A stretch of DNA of 64,000 nt from contig JAURXZ010000049.1 of the NCBI GenBank assembly GCA_030654175.1, positions 489,869-553,868 on the forward strand, given 5' to 3'. Under the pieces are notes generated by a model, which was not told where the DNA came from, ran no database searches, and saw nothing but the letters and a program-made list of their open reading frames with translations. Below, in pieces: positions 9,692 to 20,037 of this stretch. Positions within the stretch are counted from its first letter, which is position 1. Each line of letters starts with the position of its first letter. The translations under genes were made by a program, and so were the position numbers. This DNA comes from Bacteroidia bacterium. Lineage in GTDB: Bacteria; Bacteroidota; Bacteroidia; 2-12-FULL-35-15.

Positions 9692-9768
9692 TCGTTTATA
9701 TATATTCGATTTTTAATAATTGATGTTGAATTTTAAAAATGCGAAAATACAAATTTTAAACGGATACT

Positions 9769-11010
9769 TTATTTTATTGAAATCACATTTATTTCAACCC
9801 TTCTATTGGCTGAACTTTCAAATTCATTTTGTGGGTATTTATAAAGCTGCTTTTCTCCGCCAAATCCAATAAAACTCATGCGTTCTTTTTCAATACCTTG
9901 TTTTTGCAGGTAATCATAAACTGTTTTTGCCCTTGAAACAGATAATGGATGATCCCCATATCCATTTATATGGCCCTCTATTCGAATAATCATTCTTTTA
10001 TTCTTGCTCATTAATTTATAAAGTCCAATAACTGATGAATGGCTTTCGGATAATAGTGTTGAGGTACCACCTAAAAAATTAATGCTATTCAAATTATACT
10101 TGGTCCCTTTTTTCAATTTCACCAATATGGTGCGTATATCAGTAAAAGTGTTGGAATCTTTTAAGGCTTTGGTGTTGATTTTTTTGACTGCTATAAAACT
10201 GCTATCCGAAGAAAAATCAAGTGTGTAATTTATTTCTTCCTTTACTCCAGTATTAATTAAATACTTACCGTCAATTCCTGTATTAATTTGTTTTATAACA
10301 GTTCCATAGTTATCAGTAAGTAAAATTTCGGATTTTAAGGGAACACTATCAGCATCAAGCACTACACCGGCAATGGTAACTTGTTTTATGTAATTAAAAT
10401 GTATAATATGCCCTTTTCCATCTGGATATACATTATCCAAAACAAGCACATATTTTTCTCCTTTTAATACTTCAATTGATTTTGAATATGCAGCACCAAT
10501 CCCTTTTCCTACAAATTCGTTTTTAGCATCAAAGGCTAAACCCGTAATTCCCTTTTTTTTAGAATTTAATCGTGATAAATTTGAACGCACCGGTTTGATC
10601 TTATTTTTTTGTATTCCTCGGCAGAAGCTGGTATCAGTGTATTTATATAATAAAAAATCATAATCATTGGTTGTATCTTGTGGAGTAATTTCAAAAACAA
10701 ATTCCCCATCAAAATTAATATTCAACAGGTACCAGGCGGTATTATGTTCAGCTTCAAAAGCTAATTTATCGCCTCTGCCTTTTGATGTTATTTCCTGAAT
10801 GGAACCAAAACCGAGGGATGGTTTTGTTAGGCCGTATTGTGATGCTTTGGTAGTATTGATCTTGACGGCATCCTTGCAATCACATGCTATATTGGCTGTT
10901 CCTGTGGGTAAGGGTTTTATTACAGTTTTTTCGAGATTATTTTTTTGTGCAAAAGTGGCAATCGAAAACAATAAAATAATTATAGTGGATAAAATAGTCC
11001 GGATATTCAT
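9769..11010 (-). CDS. Secreted protein with C-terminal OmpA-like peptidoglycan-binding domain
   Basis: 413 residues from the ATG at 11010. The frame extends further upstream, but only this start gives a clean signal peptide (MNIRTILSTIIILLFSIATF, cut near A-Q). A middle region of beta-strand type (about 60-200) is followed by a carboxypeptidase-regulatory-like/Ig fold (about 215-275). The OmpA C-terminal domain (about 310-413) has R-I-E-G-H, L-S-x-x-R-A-x-x-V and N-R-R-V-E-I. It should bind peptidoglycan in the periplasm. It lies downstream of a PorP/SprF gene and a giant adhesin on the same strand (276-nt gap). This is a common trio in Bacteroidota, which suggests it anchors that surface system. 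Confidence 0.88.
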   Translation of the reverse strand: MNIRTILSTIIILLFSIATFAQKNNLEKTVIKPLPTGTANIACDCKDAVKINTTKASQYGLTKPSLGFGSIQEITSKGRGDKLAFEAEHNTAWYLLNINFDGEFVFEITPQDTTNDYDFLLYKYTDTSFCRGIQKNKIKPVRSNLSRLNSKKKGITGLAFDAKNEFVGKGIGAAYSKSIEVLKGEKYVLVLDNVYPDGKGHIIHFNYIKQVTIAGVVLDADSVPLKSEILLTDNYGTVIKQINTGIDGKYLINTGVKEEINYTLDFSSDSSFIAVKKINTKALKDSNTFTDIRTILVKLKKGTKYNLNSINFLGGTSTLLSESHSSVIGLYKLMSKNKRMIIRIEGHINGYGDHPLSVSRAKTVYDYLQKQGIEKERMSFIGFGGEKQLYKYPQNEFESSANRRVEINVISIK

Positions 11011-11286
11011 AGAAATAAAGGTTGTTTGATAGCATAATGCAATGATAATTGAAAAGATACAGCTTTTTTTCCTTTTAATTCTAATTGTTATGTTAAAATA
11101 GGTTAACCTGCTTGTAATCAATCCAGCTCCTTCATTCATTGCACATTTCATGGATGAATCTCTTTTATCAAAAGATGTTCTTGTAAACAAAAAACAGATT
11201 TTTTAATTCAATAAATTAGCGGAACTGACTGTTTTTGAAGGGGCTTGGATTATGAAATGCTCTAAACGTCTATTTAATTCTATGCA

Positions 11287-12363
11287 TTAGAATTTCGGAC
11301 ACGGGAGTATCAATCCGTATTTTTTCTTTTTAGGAGGTTTACATAACTGGTAGTAAATGGTCAATTCGTGAGCTCCGTTAGATATTAAAAATAATTTTGA
11401 AATGGTAATGTCATAGCTGTAACCAATATTTATTTGTTTTGTTTGGAATCCAATAATAACAGCTACTGCATCATTATTTTGATATCCGGTTTTATACATT
11501 TTTAATCCTGGGATCCCCCTGTACCAAAAACCAAAATTGAATCCGTTTTGGGAATAATAGAGTCCGATATCAAGTTGATCAAATTCTTTTTGTCCACGAT
11601 AGTTAAAAGCCATTGTAGCGGATTTTTTTTGAAATTCCTCTCTTTCTTCCTCGTTGTTGATCATGAATTTTGCACCTCCATGTACTGAATATTTAATGGG
11701 CAATTTAAAACTTTCTGCGCCCTTTAATGATTCATTGGGTCTGTTCAGGTGAAATGCTGAAACACCTGCCCAGTATTTTGCAGTATAGGCCAATACTCCT
11801 GCTCCAACATCAAAAAACAGTTTGGTTTGGGTAGGAGTTTCAATTGAACCAACATTTCCTCCTCTGGCAAGCTGATCGCCAAATAATAAATTATTAAAAT
11901 TAATGCTTTTTAAAGTAAATCCTGGCTGAGCACCAAATCTTAATGTGAATTTCCTGCTCAACCTGGCTTCGTAGGCAATTGAAGGGTTTATTAATGTGGT
12001 TTTTAATTGACCGGTTCCTGCAATATCACTACCAAATAATATTCCTACTCCAAGATTTTGGTCATGTAAATAATGGTCGGCTGAGGCTAAAAAAGTACTA
12101 TAGGTTTTAGATATTCCCGGCCATTGATTTCTATAGGTTGCTGAAAGCCTTGAACAACGGCTTGCACCGGTAAAAGCCGGATTAAGATACAATGGAGAAG
12201 AATAAAACTGTGTAAAATGAATATCCTGCGCAAAAGCCTCTCCGCCTGCATCCTTCCAAAGGAAAGAAAAGCAAAAAAATAATACACATACAAACCCTTT
12301 CCCTATCCTTCGCAGTTGGAGCGGGAAACAGTAGGTGTACCTTTTATTTTTTATCCTTTTCAT
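11287..12363 (-). CDS. Type IX secretion system membrane protein, PorP/SprF family
   Basis: 358 residues. The N-terminus is long and basic (about 20 residues) before the hydrophobic signal core, with cleavage near A-F-A-Q. The mature start D-I-H-F-T-Q-F-Y-S-S-P-L-Y-L-N-P-A-F-T-G is the family hallmark. The rest is alternating beta-barrel sequence. PorP/SprF proteins are outer-membrane barrels of the T9SS. Those encoded next to SprB-like adhesins are needed for export or attachment of the partner. Here the partner is the 1976-residue adhesin 85 nt upstream, same strand, probably one operon. Confidence 0.94.
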   Translation of the reverse strand: MKRIKNKRYTYCFPLQLRRIGKGFVCVLFFCFSFLWKDAGGEAFAQDIHFTQFYSSPLYLNPAFTGASRCSRLSATYRNQWPGISKTYSTFLASADHYLHDQNLGVGILFGSDIAGTGQLKTTLINPSIAYEARLSRKFTLRFGAQPGFTLKSINFNNLLFGDQLARGGNVGSIETPTQTKLFFDVGAGVLAYTAKYWAGVSAFHLNRPNESLKGAESFKLPIKYSVHGGAKFMINNEEEREEFQKKSATMAFNYRGQKEFDQLDIGLYYSQNGFNFGFWYRGIPGLKMYKTGYQNNDAVAVIIGFQTKQINIGYSYDITISKLFLISNGAHELTIYYQLCKPPKKKKYGLILPCPKF

Positions 12364-12448
12364 TTGTCTTTAACAATTTAACTCTTCTTTGATACCCCAT
12401 TTTGCCATATACCGATACATTCAGAGAGGCTGGAGGGGAGGTCTGGTA

Positions 12449-15400
12449 TTATCTCAGAAGAGTAACATCACCACTCTTATTAAATATTTTTCCATTATTT
12501 AATTTAATATATGCTTTCCAAACATAAACATCGAGCTGGCATAAAACCCCTCTGTAATAACCATCCCATCCTTTTTTAATATCCAGAGATTCAAAAATTT
12601 GTTCGCCCCAGCGATTAAAAATTTCTAATTTAAATTCATCTACACCGGTTGTGTATGGGAAAAAAATATCATTATCCAGGGTATTCATATCATAAGTTCC
12701 TCCGGGGCCTCCAACAGGATTAGGAGTAAATACATTAGGGAAAATAACATCGGCATTTGTTGTTATTGTGGAGTATGCAGTATCAGCACATCCATAGGGA
12801 GATGTAGCTATAAATTGAACCTGGAAAATTCCTACTGAATTATAAAGATGCTGAGGGTTTTCTGCAAAAGATGTTCCTCCATCACCAAAACTCCAGTTAT
12901 AAAGTGTCGCATTGGTGGATTGATTAGTACAAACTAATAGATCGTAAGGGATATCAAGAAGCGTTGAATTAACTGAAAATGCTGCAATAGGATACGGATA
13001 AGCATTAATGATAAATGGTGCAGATGTGTTATTGCTCGTACAACCATTAGTAGTGGTTACTGTTAAGGTAACAGTAAAAGTCCCGGGCAAAGTATAATTA
13101 TGAGTAGGATCGGGTAACGAAGAGCTTGTTCCATCACCAAAATTCCAATACCAGGCAGAAATTGGATCATTAATATTCCCGGTAATTGAATTATCGAAAA
13201 ATTGAATTGTTTTTGGAACACATGTTGAATCAGTATCAGATGTTAATGATAGTGTTGGTGGAGGATTAAAAAGTATTGAAACTGAATCAGTAACAGATGC
13301 ACCGCAATTATTGGAGACTGTTACAATATATGTTGTTGGTTGAGCAGGAGTAACAAGGTAACCTCCCGGGCCTGCACCTAAATTATTGTTCCATGAATAG
13401 GTTAATTGACCTGTTGCGCCTGTAGTTTCAACATAAACCACAGAGCTTTGGCCCGGACAGATTGGAGAAAACCCAATTGCCTGAACGTTTGCAGGACCGA
13501 GAATGTATGGTACCACAGAAACAGTATCAGGTGTTCCTGCGCATCCGTTTTGGTCGGTTGCAATAACCGTATACGATGTACTGGTACTAGGGGTAGTGGT
13601 TAAGGAACCTGAATTTACAGTACTTACCGGCAACCATGAATAATAATAATTTCCGGCTCCTCCGGATGCACTTGCTGTGACCGTTCCTGATTGTCCAAGA
13701 CATATTGAATCATTAGGACTGGCTACTGTTATAACTTGTGTTGGATGTGTTATTAAAACAGTATTGGTTTTGATACAACCCTGGCCATCAGTGATGGTAA
13801 CCGTGTAGGTAATACCGGAACCCGTTCCTGAATTTAAATTTGTAGCGGTACTAGTGATCTGATCTGGAGTGGTTGACCATAAATAGCTATATGGCAACGT
13901 TCCTCCGGTTGCAATAGCAGTGGCACTTCCGTCAGAACCATTAAAGCAGGTTGTATTAACAGAAGAACCAACCGAAGCCGAAAGTAATGAGGGCTGCGTA
14001 ATATTTATTGAAATGGATGCAGGGCAATTTAGTTGATCTGTTACAGTAACACTATAAGTACCGGCTGTAAGATTGTTCACTGTTGGTGAACTTGATACAA
14101 CAGGAAACCAGGAATAATTGTATGTGGACGTTCCTCCTGCACTGGTAATGGTAATTGATCCATTATTTCCACCATAACAGGAAACATTAGTTTGAGCGGA
14201 GGCAGAAATAATTAATGCCGCAGGCTGATTTATTGTACCGGTTGCTGAGGCTGTACATCCCAATGCATCTGTCACATTTGCAGTATATGTTCCAGCAGTT
14301 AATGATGATGCTGATAAATTATTTCCACCATAAGGTGACCAGGAAGTATAAAATGGAGCAGTTCCTTGTGATATATTAATGGTAATAGTACCATTATTTC
14401 CTCCATAACAGGAAACATCAGTTACTGATGAAACAGCAACACTTGGCCCCGGAATGTTAGTTAAATTTATTATAATCGATTGAATACAATTTTTTGAATC
14501 CGTTACCTGCAATGTATATGAACCTGGCCCCACATTGCTTAAGGTGGAGTTTGTAGATGATCCCGGAATCCATAAATAGGAGTAGGGACCGATGCCTCCG
14601 CTGATTTGAGAAGAAATGGAGCCATTGGATAAACCACAGGAAGGGTTGGAAGACAATAACGTTCCTGAAATTTGACTTGGTTGTGAAACAGCAAGGAGTA
14701 CGTTGGTTGCGCAGCCATTGCCATCTGTAACTAAAACAAAATAATTTCCTGCCGAAAGGCCGGTGGCAATTTGCCCCGTTCCGCCTGAAGGTGCCCATTG
14801 ATAGGTATATGTACCTGAACCACCAGTAGGATTTATTGTCGCGCTTCCATCAGAACCCCCAAAGCAATTCGTTGCAACAGGGGTACTTGTGGCAGATAAA
14901 GCTTGCGTTGGTTGTGAAATAGTTTGAGAGGTTGAGGTAGTGCAACCTTTTGAATCTGTTATATTTACTGTGTAAGTCCCTACCGCCAAACCTGTTCCGG
15001 TTGATCCATTTCCACCACCGGGCAACCAATTATAATTATAAAATGGTGTACCACCGCTAACATTTACTGTGGCTGTTCCGTTATTTCCATTAAAACAACT
15101 AACATTGGTAAACGATGAAATTGAAGCCAGAAGTACAGTTGGCTGACCGATCGTAAAAGTTTGGCTTTCGATGCAGCTATTGGCATCTGTTACCTGCAGG
15201 GTATAGGTAGTTGCTGAAAGGGTGCTTATTGTTGAACCCAAAGTACCCATTGGTAGCCACTGATATGAAAAAGCACCGGTGCCACCGGTTGCGCTTGCAG
15301 ATGCAGTTCCGTTACTTCCACCAAAACAACCCACATTGGCAGTTGATAAAGTTACAGAGATCGCTGAAGGCTCTGTAATTGCCGGGCTCGTAGTTGCTAA

Positions 15401-18379
15401 CGACTGACAGCCAATTGCATCAATAACAGTAACAGTATATGTGCCCGCAGTTAAGCCATTTGCAGTTGCATTAGTGCCGCCTGAAGGCGCCCAGCTATAT
15501 GTAAAAGGACCGCTTCCGCTTGAAACGCCAACTGTGGCTGAACCGTCTGAACCACCATTACAACTTACATTTGAAGAAGAAAAAATACTTACAGAGGGAC
15601 CTGTATTATCATTCACATTTATATATTTTGAAGCGGTGCAGTTATTTGCATCATTTACAAGTACCAAATACGTTCCGGACATTAAACCTGTTGCCGTACT
15701 ATTTGTTCCACCACTTGGTGACCATAAGTAGGTGTAGGTTCCAATGCCTCCTGCAACAGATACAGAAGCTTGCCCGTTTGGTAAACTGCAACTTGAATTA
15801 ACGGTTGATGTCGTTAAAACCATTTGAGAAGGCTGACTTACAATTACAGAATTAGTAACAATACATCCTTTAGAGTCTGTTACTGTTATCGTATAATTTC
15901 CTCCCGGAATATTTAAAACATTTTGTCCGTTATAATTTCCAGGCATCCAGCTATAGCTATATGGTCCGGATCCGCCCGAAGCAGAGGAAGAAACTGAGCC
16001 ATTACTTCCACCATTGCAACTCGCAGGAGTTGAGGATACTGAAACAGCAAGAGGGAAAAAAGGTTGTGTTATCGTTACGTTATTTTGAACCTGACAACCA
16101 TAGTTATCAGTTACTGTAACGCTGTATGTTCCTGCAAGTAAATTGCTAATGCTTGCGGAATTAAGTGATCCCGGCATCCATGAGTAGGTATAATTGGGAT
16201 TGCCTCCTGTAGCGCTGGCAGTTATGCCACCATTATTACCGGAAAAACAAGTCACATTTACCTGATTTATAAAGCTAACCGTTAAAGCTGTCGGTTGGTT
16301 GATCGTTACAATAGAGGTTGCTGTACAACTGTTAAGATCTGTTGTTGTTAATGTGTAGGTACCACTAGATAGATTTGATGCGGTAACGGATGTTTGACCT
16401 CCCGGCTGCCATAAATAAGTATAACCAGGTGTTCCACCGGCTGCAAATGCAGTAGCAGAACCGTTATTGAGGTAATCGCATGTTTCGTCAATACTTGATA
16501 TGCTTGAAGATAGCAAAGTTGGCTGAGTGATTGATGCATTAGACGAAGCAATGCAACCGTTATCATCTGTTAATGTTAATGTATAGCTGCCGGCTGGTAA
16601 ATTAATGATATTGGGAGTTGTAGCCCCTATAGGGTTCCAGCTGTAGGAATAAGGAGCAGTACCACCTGAAATGGAGCTGGTAACCGATCCGTTGTTTCCA
16701 TTAAAACAAGAAACATTTGTAGTTGTAAAAGCGATGGCTAATGCCAAAGGTTGTATAATCGTATTTGTGGACGAGATCTGACATCCTTTAGAATCGGTTA
16801 TTGTAACAGTATAGGTTCCTGCTGGTTGACCAATGATCGATGGTGTTGTTTGGTTGCCCGGCTGCCATAAGTAGGTGTATGGACTTGTACCGCCAACTGG
16901 AGTTATTGATATAGAACCATTGCTGCCTCCTGCACATGAAACATTTGAAACTAATGAGTTATTGGTAAGTGGCAACGGTTGAGTAATAGTCAAGGAAGTT
17001 TGATAGCTGCAACCTAAACCATCCTGAATTGCTACCGAATAGGTGCCTTGAGCTAAATTAGTTGCTGTTGCTGATGATTGGGCTGGAACAGTATTCCAAA
17101 AATAAGTAAATGGATTCGGTCCACCGGTAATAGCAATTGCAGCAGATCCATCATTTCCTCCAAAACAACTAACATTTGTTATTACTGTTGAAACAGAAGC
17201 ATTAAAATTTGAAAAATTGATTAGCAGTGAATCCGAATCAGGAAGACATGTTCCATTTCCTGTAGTAGTTAAATATAAATTTACAAAACCGTTTAAAACT
17301 TCTGTAGTTGTTGGTGTGTAAGTCGCTCCGGAAAGTGTTGTATTATTGGGACTGAAAACTCCTGCACCTCCTGACCATATTCCACCACTTGCACCTGCAA
17401 CACTGCCATTAAGAGTAGCAATAGGACTTTCACTGCATACAGTAATGTCTGAACCCGCATTTGCTGTAATTGCTACCGAAAAGGACGTGACTGTCACTAC
17501 CGCTGAAGTTGGAGGACAGTCAGAAGCATCTTTAAGTAAAACCGAATAGGTTCCAACTCCTACATTTATGGTTTGAGAAGTACTTCCTGTATTCCATAAA
17601 TAAGTATAAGGGGGAGACCCTCCGCTGCCATTAACAGTAACTGATGTAGAAGTTTGCCCAAAACAAATTGTTGGATTCTGAGGGATGATAGTTGCAATAA
17701 GTGTTGTATTAAAAACAACTCTTATTGTATCGCAAACGGTTATAGAGTTACATAAAGCATCTGGTAACCCGCAAACAACATAATCAATATATGGGGGCGC
17801 TCCACCCTGGCCTGTTACTGTAGGGTTTAAACATCCCGAAGTACATGATAAATAGCTATTGTATGCACCTGAAGCACCAGGATATACTGAGGTCCAATTA
17901 GCAGAAGCTGCGTTAAATCCCGCTGCATTCAGTTGGCCTATACATCCGTCATTTATTGTAACGTCTGCTCCTCCAACAGGCATAGGTATGGAAGTGATCT
18001 GGTATACATTATCATTATTTCCAGGTTTGCAAAATGTTAATACGTGAGGACCAACGCCATTTAAACAAATCGGCTGGCCAAGAGCTGTTTGTGGGCCACA
18101 GTTTATCTGATAAAAAAGTGCGCCACCCGGAACTGCCCCGGCAATAATATTGAAATTTATAGCTTCAGCATCAGGGTCAAGCGTAATAACAAATTTCACA
18201 CATTTATCAGGAGCGCTCGTTCCGCAACAATTATCTTCTCTGAGAACACTGGGGCTGGTCCAAATACTGTCGGGAACTCCTGAAAGGTCTACATTAAATG
18301 CCGGAACACCCGGCCCACACTGGGAGTATAGGTTTGAGGAAACTATTATTGATAATATTATAAAGAACCGGAAACGCAT
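12449..18379 (-). CDS. Giant SprB-repeat adhesin with PKD domains and T9SS type B sorting domain
   Basis: 1976 residues. Signal peptide 1-19. Residues 21-222 form a Cys-rich N-terminal domain also found in the truncated gene at the right edge of the window. About 15 SprB-type repeats of 75-85 residues follow (about 390-1600), each with V-S-C-[FYN]-G-G-x-[ND]-G-[ST] and later Y-x-Y-x-W. Two PKD modules (W-x-F-G-D-G, about 1700-1870) come next. The last ~95 residues are a type B (gliding-associated, CHU_C) sorting domain with F-T-P-N near its start and I-F-N-R-W-G-E-Q-I-F in the middle. Predicted: a surface filament exported by T9SS and held by the PorP/SprF encoded next. Function could be adhesion or gliding. 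Confidence 0.95.
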   Translation of the reverse strand: MRFRFFIILSIIVSSNLYSQCGPGVPAFNVDLSGVPDSIWTSPSVLREDNCCGTSAPDKCVKFVITLDPDAEAINFNIIAGAVPGGALFYQINCGPQTALGQPICLNGVGPHVLTFCKPGNNDNVYQITSIPMPVGGADVTINDGCIGQLNAAGFNAASANWTSVYPGASGAYNSYLSCTSGCLNPTVTGQGGAPPYIDYVVCGLPDALCNSITVCDTIRVVFNTTLIATIIPQNPTICFGQTSTSVTVNGSGGSPPYTYLWNTGSTSQTINVGVGTYSVLLKDASDCPPTSAVVTVTSFSVAITANAGSDITVCSESPIATLNGSVAGASGGIWSGGAGVFSPNNTTLSGATYTPTTTEVLNGFVNLYLTTTGNGTCLPDSDSLLINFSNFNASVSTVITNVSCFGGNDGSAAIAITGGPNPFTYFWNTVPAQSSATATNLAQGTYSVAIQDGLGCSYQTSLTITQPLPLTNNSLVSNVSCAGGSNGSISITPVGGTSPYTYLWQPGNQTTPSIIGQPAGTYTVTITDSKGCQISSTNTIIQPLALAIAFTTTNVSCFNGNNGSVTSSISGGTAPYSYSWNPIGATTPNIINLPAGSYTLTLTDDNGCIASSNASITQPTLLSSSISSIDETCDYLNNGSATAFAAGGTPGYTYLWQPGGQTSVTASNLSSGTYTLTTTDLNSCTATSIVTINQPTALTVSFINQVNVTCFSGNNGGITASATGGNPNYTYSWMPGSLNSASISNLLAGTYSVTVTDNYGCQVQNNVTITQPFFPLAVSVSSTPASCNGGSNGSVSSSASGGSGPYSYSWMPGNYNGQNVLNIPGGNYTITVTDSKGCIVTNSVIVSQPSQMVLTTSTVNSSCSLPNGQASVSVAGGIGTYTYLWSPSGGTNSTATGLMSGTYLVLVNDANNCTASKYINVNDNTGPSVSIFSSSNVSCNGGSDGSATVGVSSGSGPFTYSWAPSGGTNATANGLTAGTYTVTVIDAIGCQSLATTSPAITEPSAISVTLSTANVGCFGGSNGTASASATGGTGAFSYQWLPMGTLGSTISTLSATTYTLQVTDANSCIESQTFTIGQPTVLLASISSFTNVSCFNGNNGTATVNVSGGTPFYNYNWLPGGGNGSTGTGLAVGTYTVNITDSKGCTTSTSQTISQPTQALSATSTPVATNCFGGSDGSATINPTGGSGTYTYQWAPSGGTGQIATGLSAGNYFVLVTDGNGCATNVLLAVSQPSQISGTLLSSNPSCGLSNGSISSQISGGIGPYSYLWIPGSSTNSTLSNVGPGSYTLQVTDSKNCIQSIIINLTNIPGPSVAVSSVTDVSCYGGNNGTITINISQGTAPFYTSWSPYGGNNLSASSLTAGTYTANVTDALGCTASATGTINQPAALIISASAQTNVSCYGGNNGSITITSAGGTSTYNYSWFPVVSSSPTVNNLTAGTYSVTVTDQLNCPASISINITQPSLLSASVGSSVNTTCFNGSDGSATAIATGGTLPYSYLWSTTPDQITSTATNLNSGTGSGITYTVTITDGQGCIKTNTVLITHPTQVITVASPNDSICLGQSGTVTASASGGAGNYYYSWLPVSTVNSGSLTTTPSTSTSYTVIATDQNGCAGTPDTVSVVPYILGPANVQAIGFSPICPGQSSVVYVETTGATGQLTYSWNNNLGAGPGGYLVTPAQPTTYIVTVSNNCGASVTDSVSILFNPPPTLSLTSDTDSTCVPKTIQFFDNSITGNINDPISAWYWNFGDGTSSSLPDPTHNYTLPGTFTVTLTVTTTNGCTSNNTSAPFIINAYPYPIAAFSVNSTLLDIPYDLLVCTNQSTNATLYNWSFGDGGTSFAENPQHLYNSVGIFQVQFIATSPYGCADTAYSTITTNADVIFPNVFTPNPVGGPGGTYDMNTLDNDIFFPYTTGVDEFKLEIFNRWGEQIFESLDIKKGWDGYYRGVLCQLDVYVWKAYIKLNNGKIFNKSGDVTLLR
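17714..18319 (-). other. Cys-rich N-terminal domain shared by two adhesins (copy 1)
   Basis: This codes for residues 21-222 of the SprB-repeat adhesin. It shares with residues 27-228 of the gene starting at 61956 the landmarks W-T/S-S-P, C-C-G, G-A-L-F-Y-x-I-N-C, T-F-C-K-x-G-N-N-x-N-V-Y, I-T-S-I, N-W-T-S-x-Y-P-G, Y-N-S-Y-L-S-C, Y-I-D-Y-x-V-C-G and V-C-D-T-I-R. I know no named family for it. Confidence 0.85.
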
Positions 18380-18726
18380 AGTTTATTTTTAACGTCTTAC
18401 TTAAATGTCAATCATGTTTTTAATTGTTTACGGCATTGAAACAAATAAAGTTTCGGTTTTTGTTTTTTATTTCTATAATAGCTATTAATAGGGCTATTTA
18501 GGCTATTGATTTTTTTGTTTTAACGGCAGAAATATGTTTTATTTTAAAAATCAGATAAATTTCAAGATTTTTTTTATTCCCACTCAAAAACAAATCTTAC
18601 AGTATAAATGCAGCATATTTGATCAATATTGAAAAAAAATATGCAGATATTTAATAATTTTTTTTGGATGGTAAATAATTACTATTTCGATCTGATCTTT
18701 GAAAAAAATTAAAAAAGAAGAGAGTT
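18380..18726. other. Gap upstream of the SprB-repeat adhesin
   Basis: 347 nt without a gene. It must hold the adhesin promoter on the minus strand, but I found no full TTG/TAnnTTTG pair. A degenerate A-G-G-C-T-A-T-T unit occurs three times at about 18478-18508. Nothing else was recognised. Confidence 0.4.
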
Positions 18727-19977
18727 TTAACTGAATCTTATTGCTTTAATCGGGGTGATCTTAGAAATGATAAAGCTTGGAATAATCAACATTATAAGAC
18801 AGGACAGAAGTGTACCGATGTTTAATAATAATATATGAAACAAGTTAATATTAATAGGGATAACAGAAACATAATAGGTAGTCTGATCCAATTTAAGCAC
18901 ACCAAAATATTGTTGAAAAAGTGCAATTGCAATACCTATAATATTCCCCCAAATTAGTCCTTTACCAATCAGGTAGGCTGCATTGTACAAAAATATTTTT
19001 TGAATATTTTTATTTCTTGCTCCTAATGCTTTTAAAATCCCTATCATATTAGTGCGTTCTAAGATCAATACCAGCAAGGCGGATATCATATTTATGCCTG
19101 CTACCAGAATCATCAGGGTAATCACCATTATGGCATTTACATCCTGCAGGTCCAACCATGAAAATATTGTTGGATTTATTTCTTTTACTGTTTTCGCGAT
19201 CAAACCCTGTCCCACAAGATCATTAACTTCATTACCAACTTCATCAATTTTTTTATAATCTTTGATCGCAAGCTCAAATCCTCCTATCTGATCGGAGTTC
19301 CAATAATTTAATTTTTGTATTTGTTTAATATCAACCAATACAAGGCTTTTGTCTATTTCCTCAAATCCTGTTTCATAGATACCTGAAATATAAAAAGCTT
19401 TTACCCTTTGCTCATATTGAAAAGATGAACTATCGGCCTTTTTGATCAAAAAATAAATGATCATTTTATCATCCAGTTTCAGTTCTAATTTGTCGGCTAA
19501 ATATTTTGAAATTATAATGTTTCTGGATATGCCGGTATCACTTACAGAGAAAGATTTTCCACTTTTAAGGTTTTCGTTAATGAATTTCCAATCGTAATCC
19601 GGCCCTATACCTTTTAATAAAGCTCCTTCATTTGCAGTCTTCGTTTTTATGATACCACTTTTTGTGGCATAGATTTGGATGTGATTGACATCAGGATCGT
19701 TTTTTAATTCGTCAACGAAGGATTGTTTTTTATCAATAGGTTGTGGTTCATTACTTTCATTACTATCATAATTTGTAATTTGTATGTGTGAACCAAAGCC
19801 AATAAGTTTATTCCTGATTTCCTTTTGAAAGCCGGTAACTATTGCAATTGTTAAGATCATCACGGCCAAGCCAAGGGCAATACCCAATACAGAAATACGC
19901 ACAATTGGCCTTGATAACTGGCTGGTGCCAACCGAACCAAAAATGATTCGTTTGGCTATAAAGCGTTCAATGTTCAA
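18727..19977 (-). CDS. LolC/LolE-type FtsX-family ABC permease
   Basis: 416 residues. The first transmembrane helix is at about 27-50, followed by a MacB-type periplasmic core (about 50-260) and three helices in the FtsX domain (about 270-300, 318-345, 380-405). The N-terminal R-I-I-F-G and S-R-P-I-V-R-I-S-V-L-G-I-A-L-G match Bacteroidota lipoprotein-release permeases. Predicted to work with a LolD ATPase, not seen here, to extract lipoproteins from the inner membrane. The start codon is TTG at 19977: an in-frame stop lies 6 nt upstream, no ATG is available, and the family N-terminus is complete from this TTG. It is divergent from the NamZ-type gene, whose -7 box lies 8 nt away. Confidence 0.88.
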   Translation of the reverse strand: MNIERFIAKRIIFGSVGTSQLSRPIVRISVLGIALGLAVMILTIAIVTGFQKEIRNKLIGFGSHIQITNYDSNESNEPQPIDKKQSFVDELKNDPDVNHIQIYATKSGIIKTKTANEGALLKGIGPDYDWKFINENLKSGKSFSVSDTGISRNIIISKYLADKLELKLDDKMIIYFLIKKADSSSFQYEQRVKAFYISGIYETGFEEIDKSLVLVDIKQIQKLNYWNSDQIGGFELAIKDYKKIDEVGNEVNDLVGQGLIAKTVKEINPTIFSWLDLQDVNAIMVITLMILVAGINMISALLVLILERTNMIGILKALGARNKNIQKIFLYNAAYLIGKGLIWGNIIGIAIALFQQYFGVLKLDQTTYYVSVIPININLFHILLLNIGTLLSCLIMLIIPSFIISKITPIKAIRFS

Positions 19978-19984
19978 AATTTAT

Positions 19985-19992
19985 TAGCTTTG
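19985..19992 (+). promoter_or_regulatory. -7 box (TAGCTTTG) of the NamZ-type gene
   Basis: TAGCTTTG matches TAnnTTTG and lies 46 nt before the ATG at 20038. The promoter sits directly at the start of the divergent permease gene, so the two may share control. No clear -33 TTG at normal spacing. Confidence 0.4.
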
Positions 19993-20037
19993 ATGTTCTA
20001 TTCTATTTATTTACAAAATTACTATTTTACAATTAAG

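Noticed and set aside
13406..18392. Open frames on the opposite strand of the SprB-repeat adhesin
   Set aside because: They follow the repeat spacing of the adhesin, have repetitive low-complexity products and no start or domain signals.
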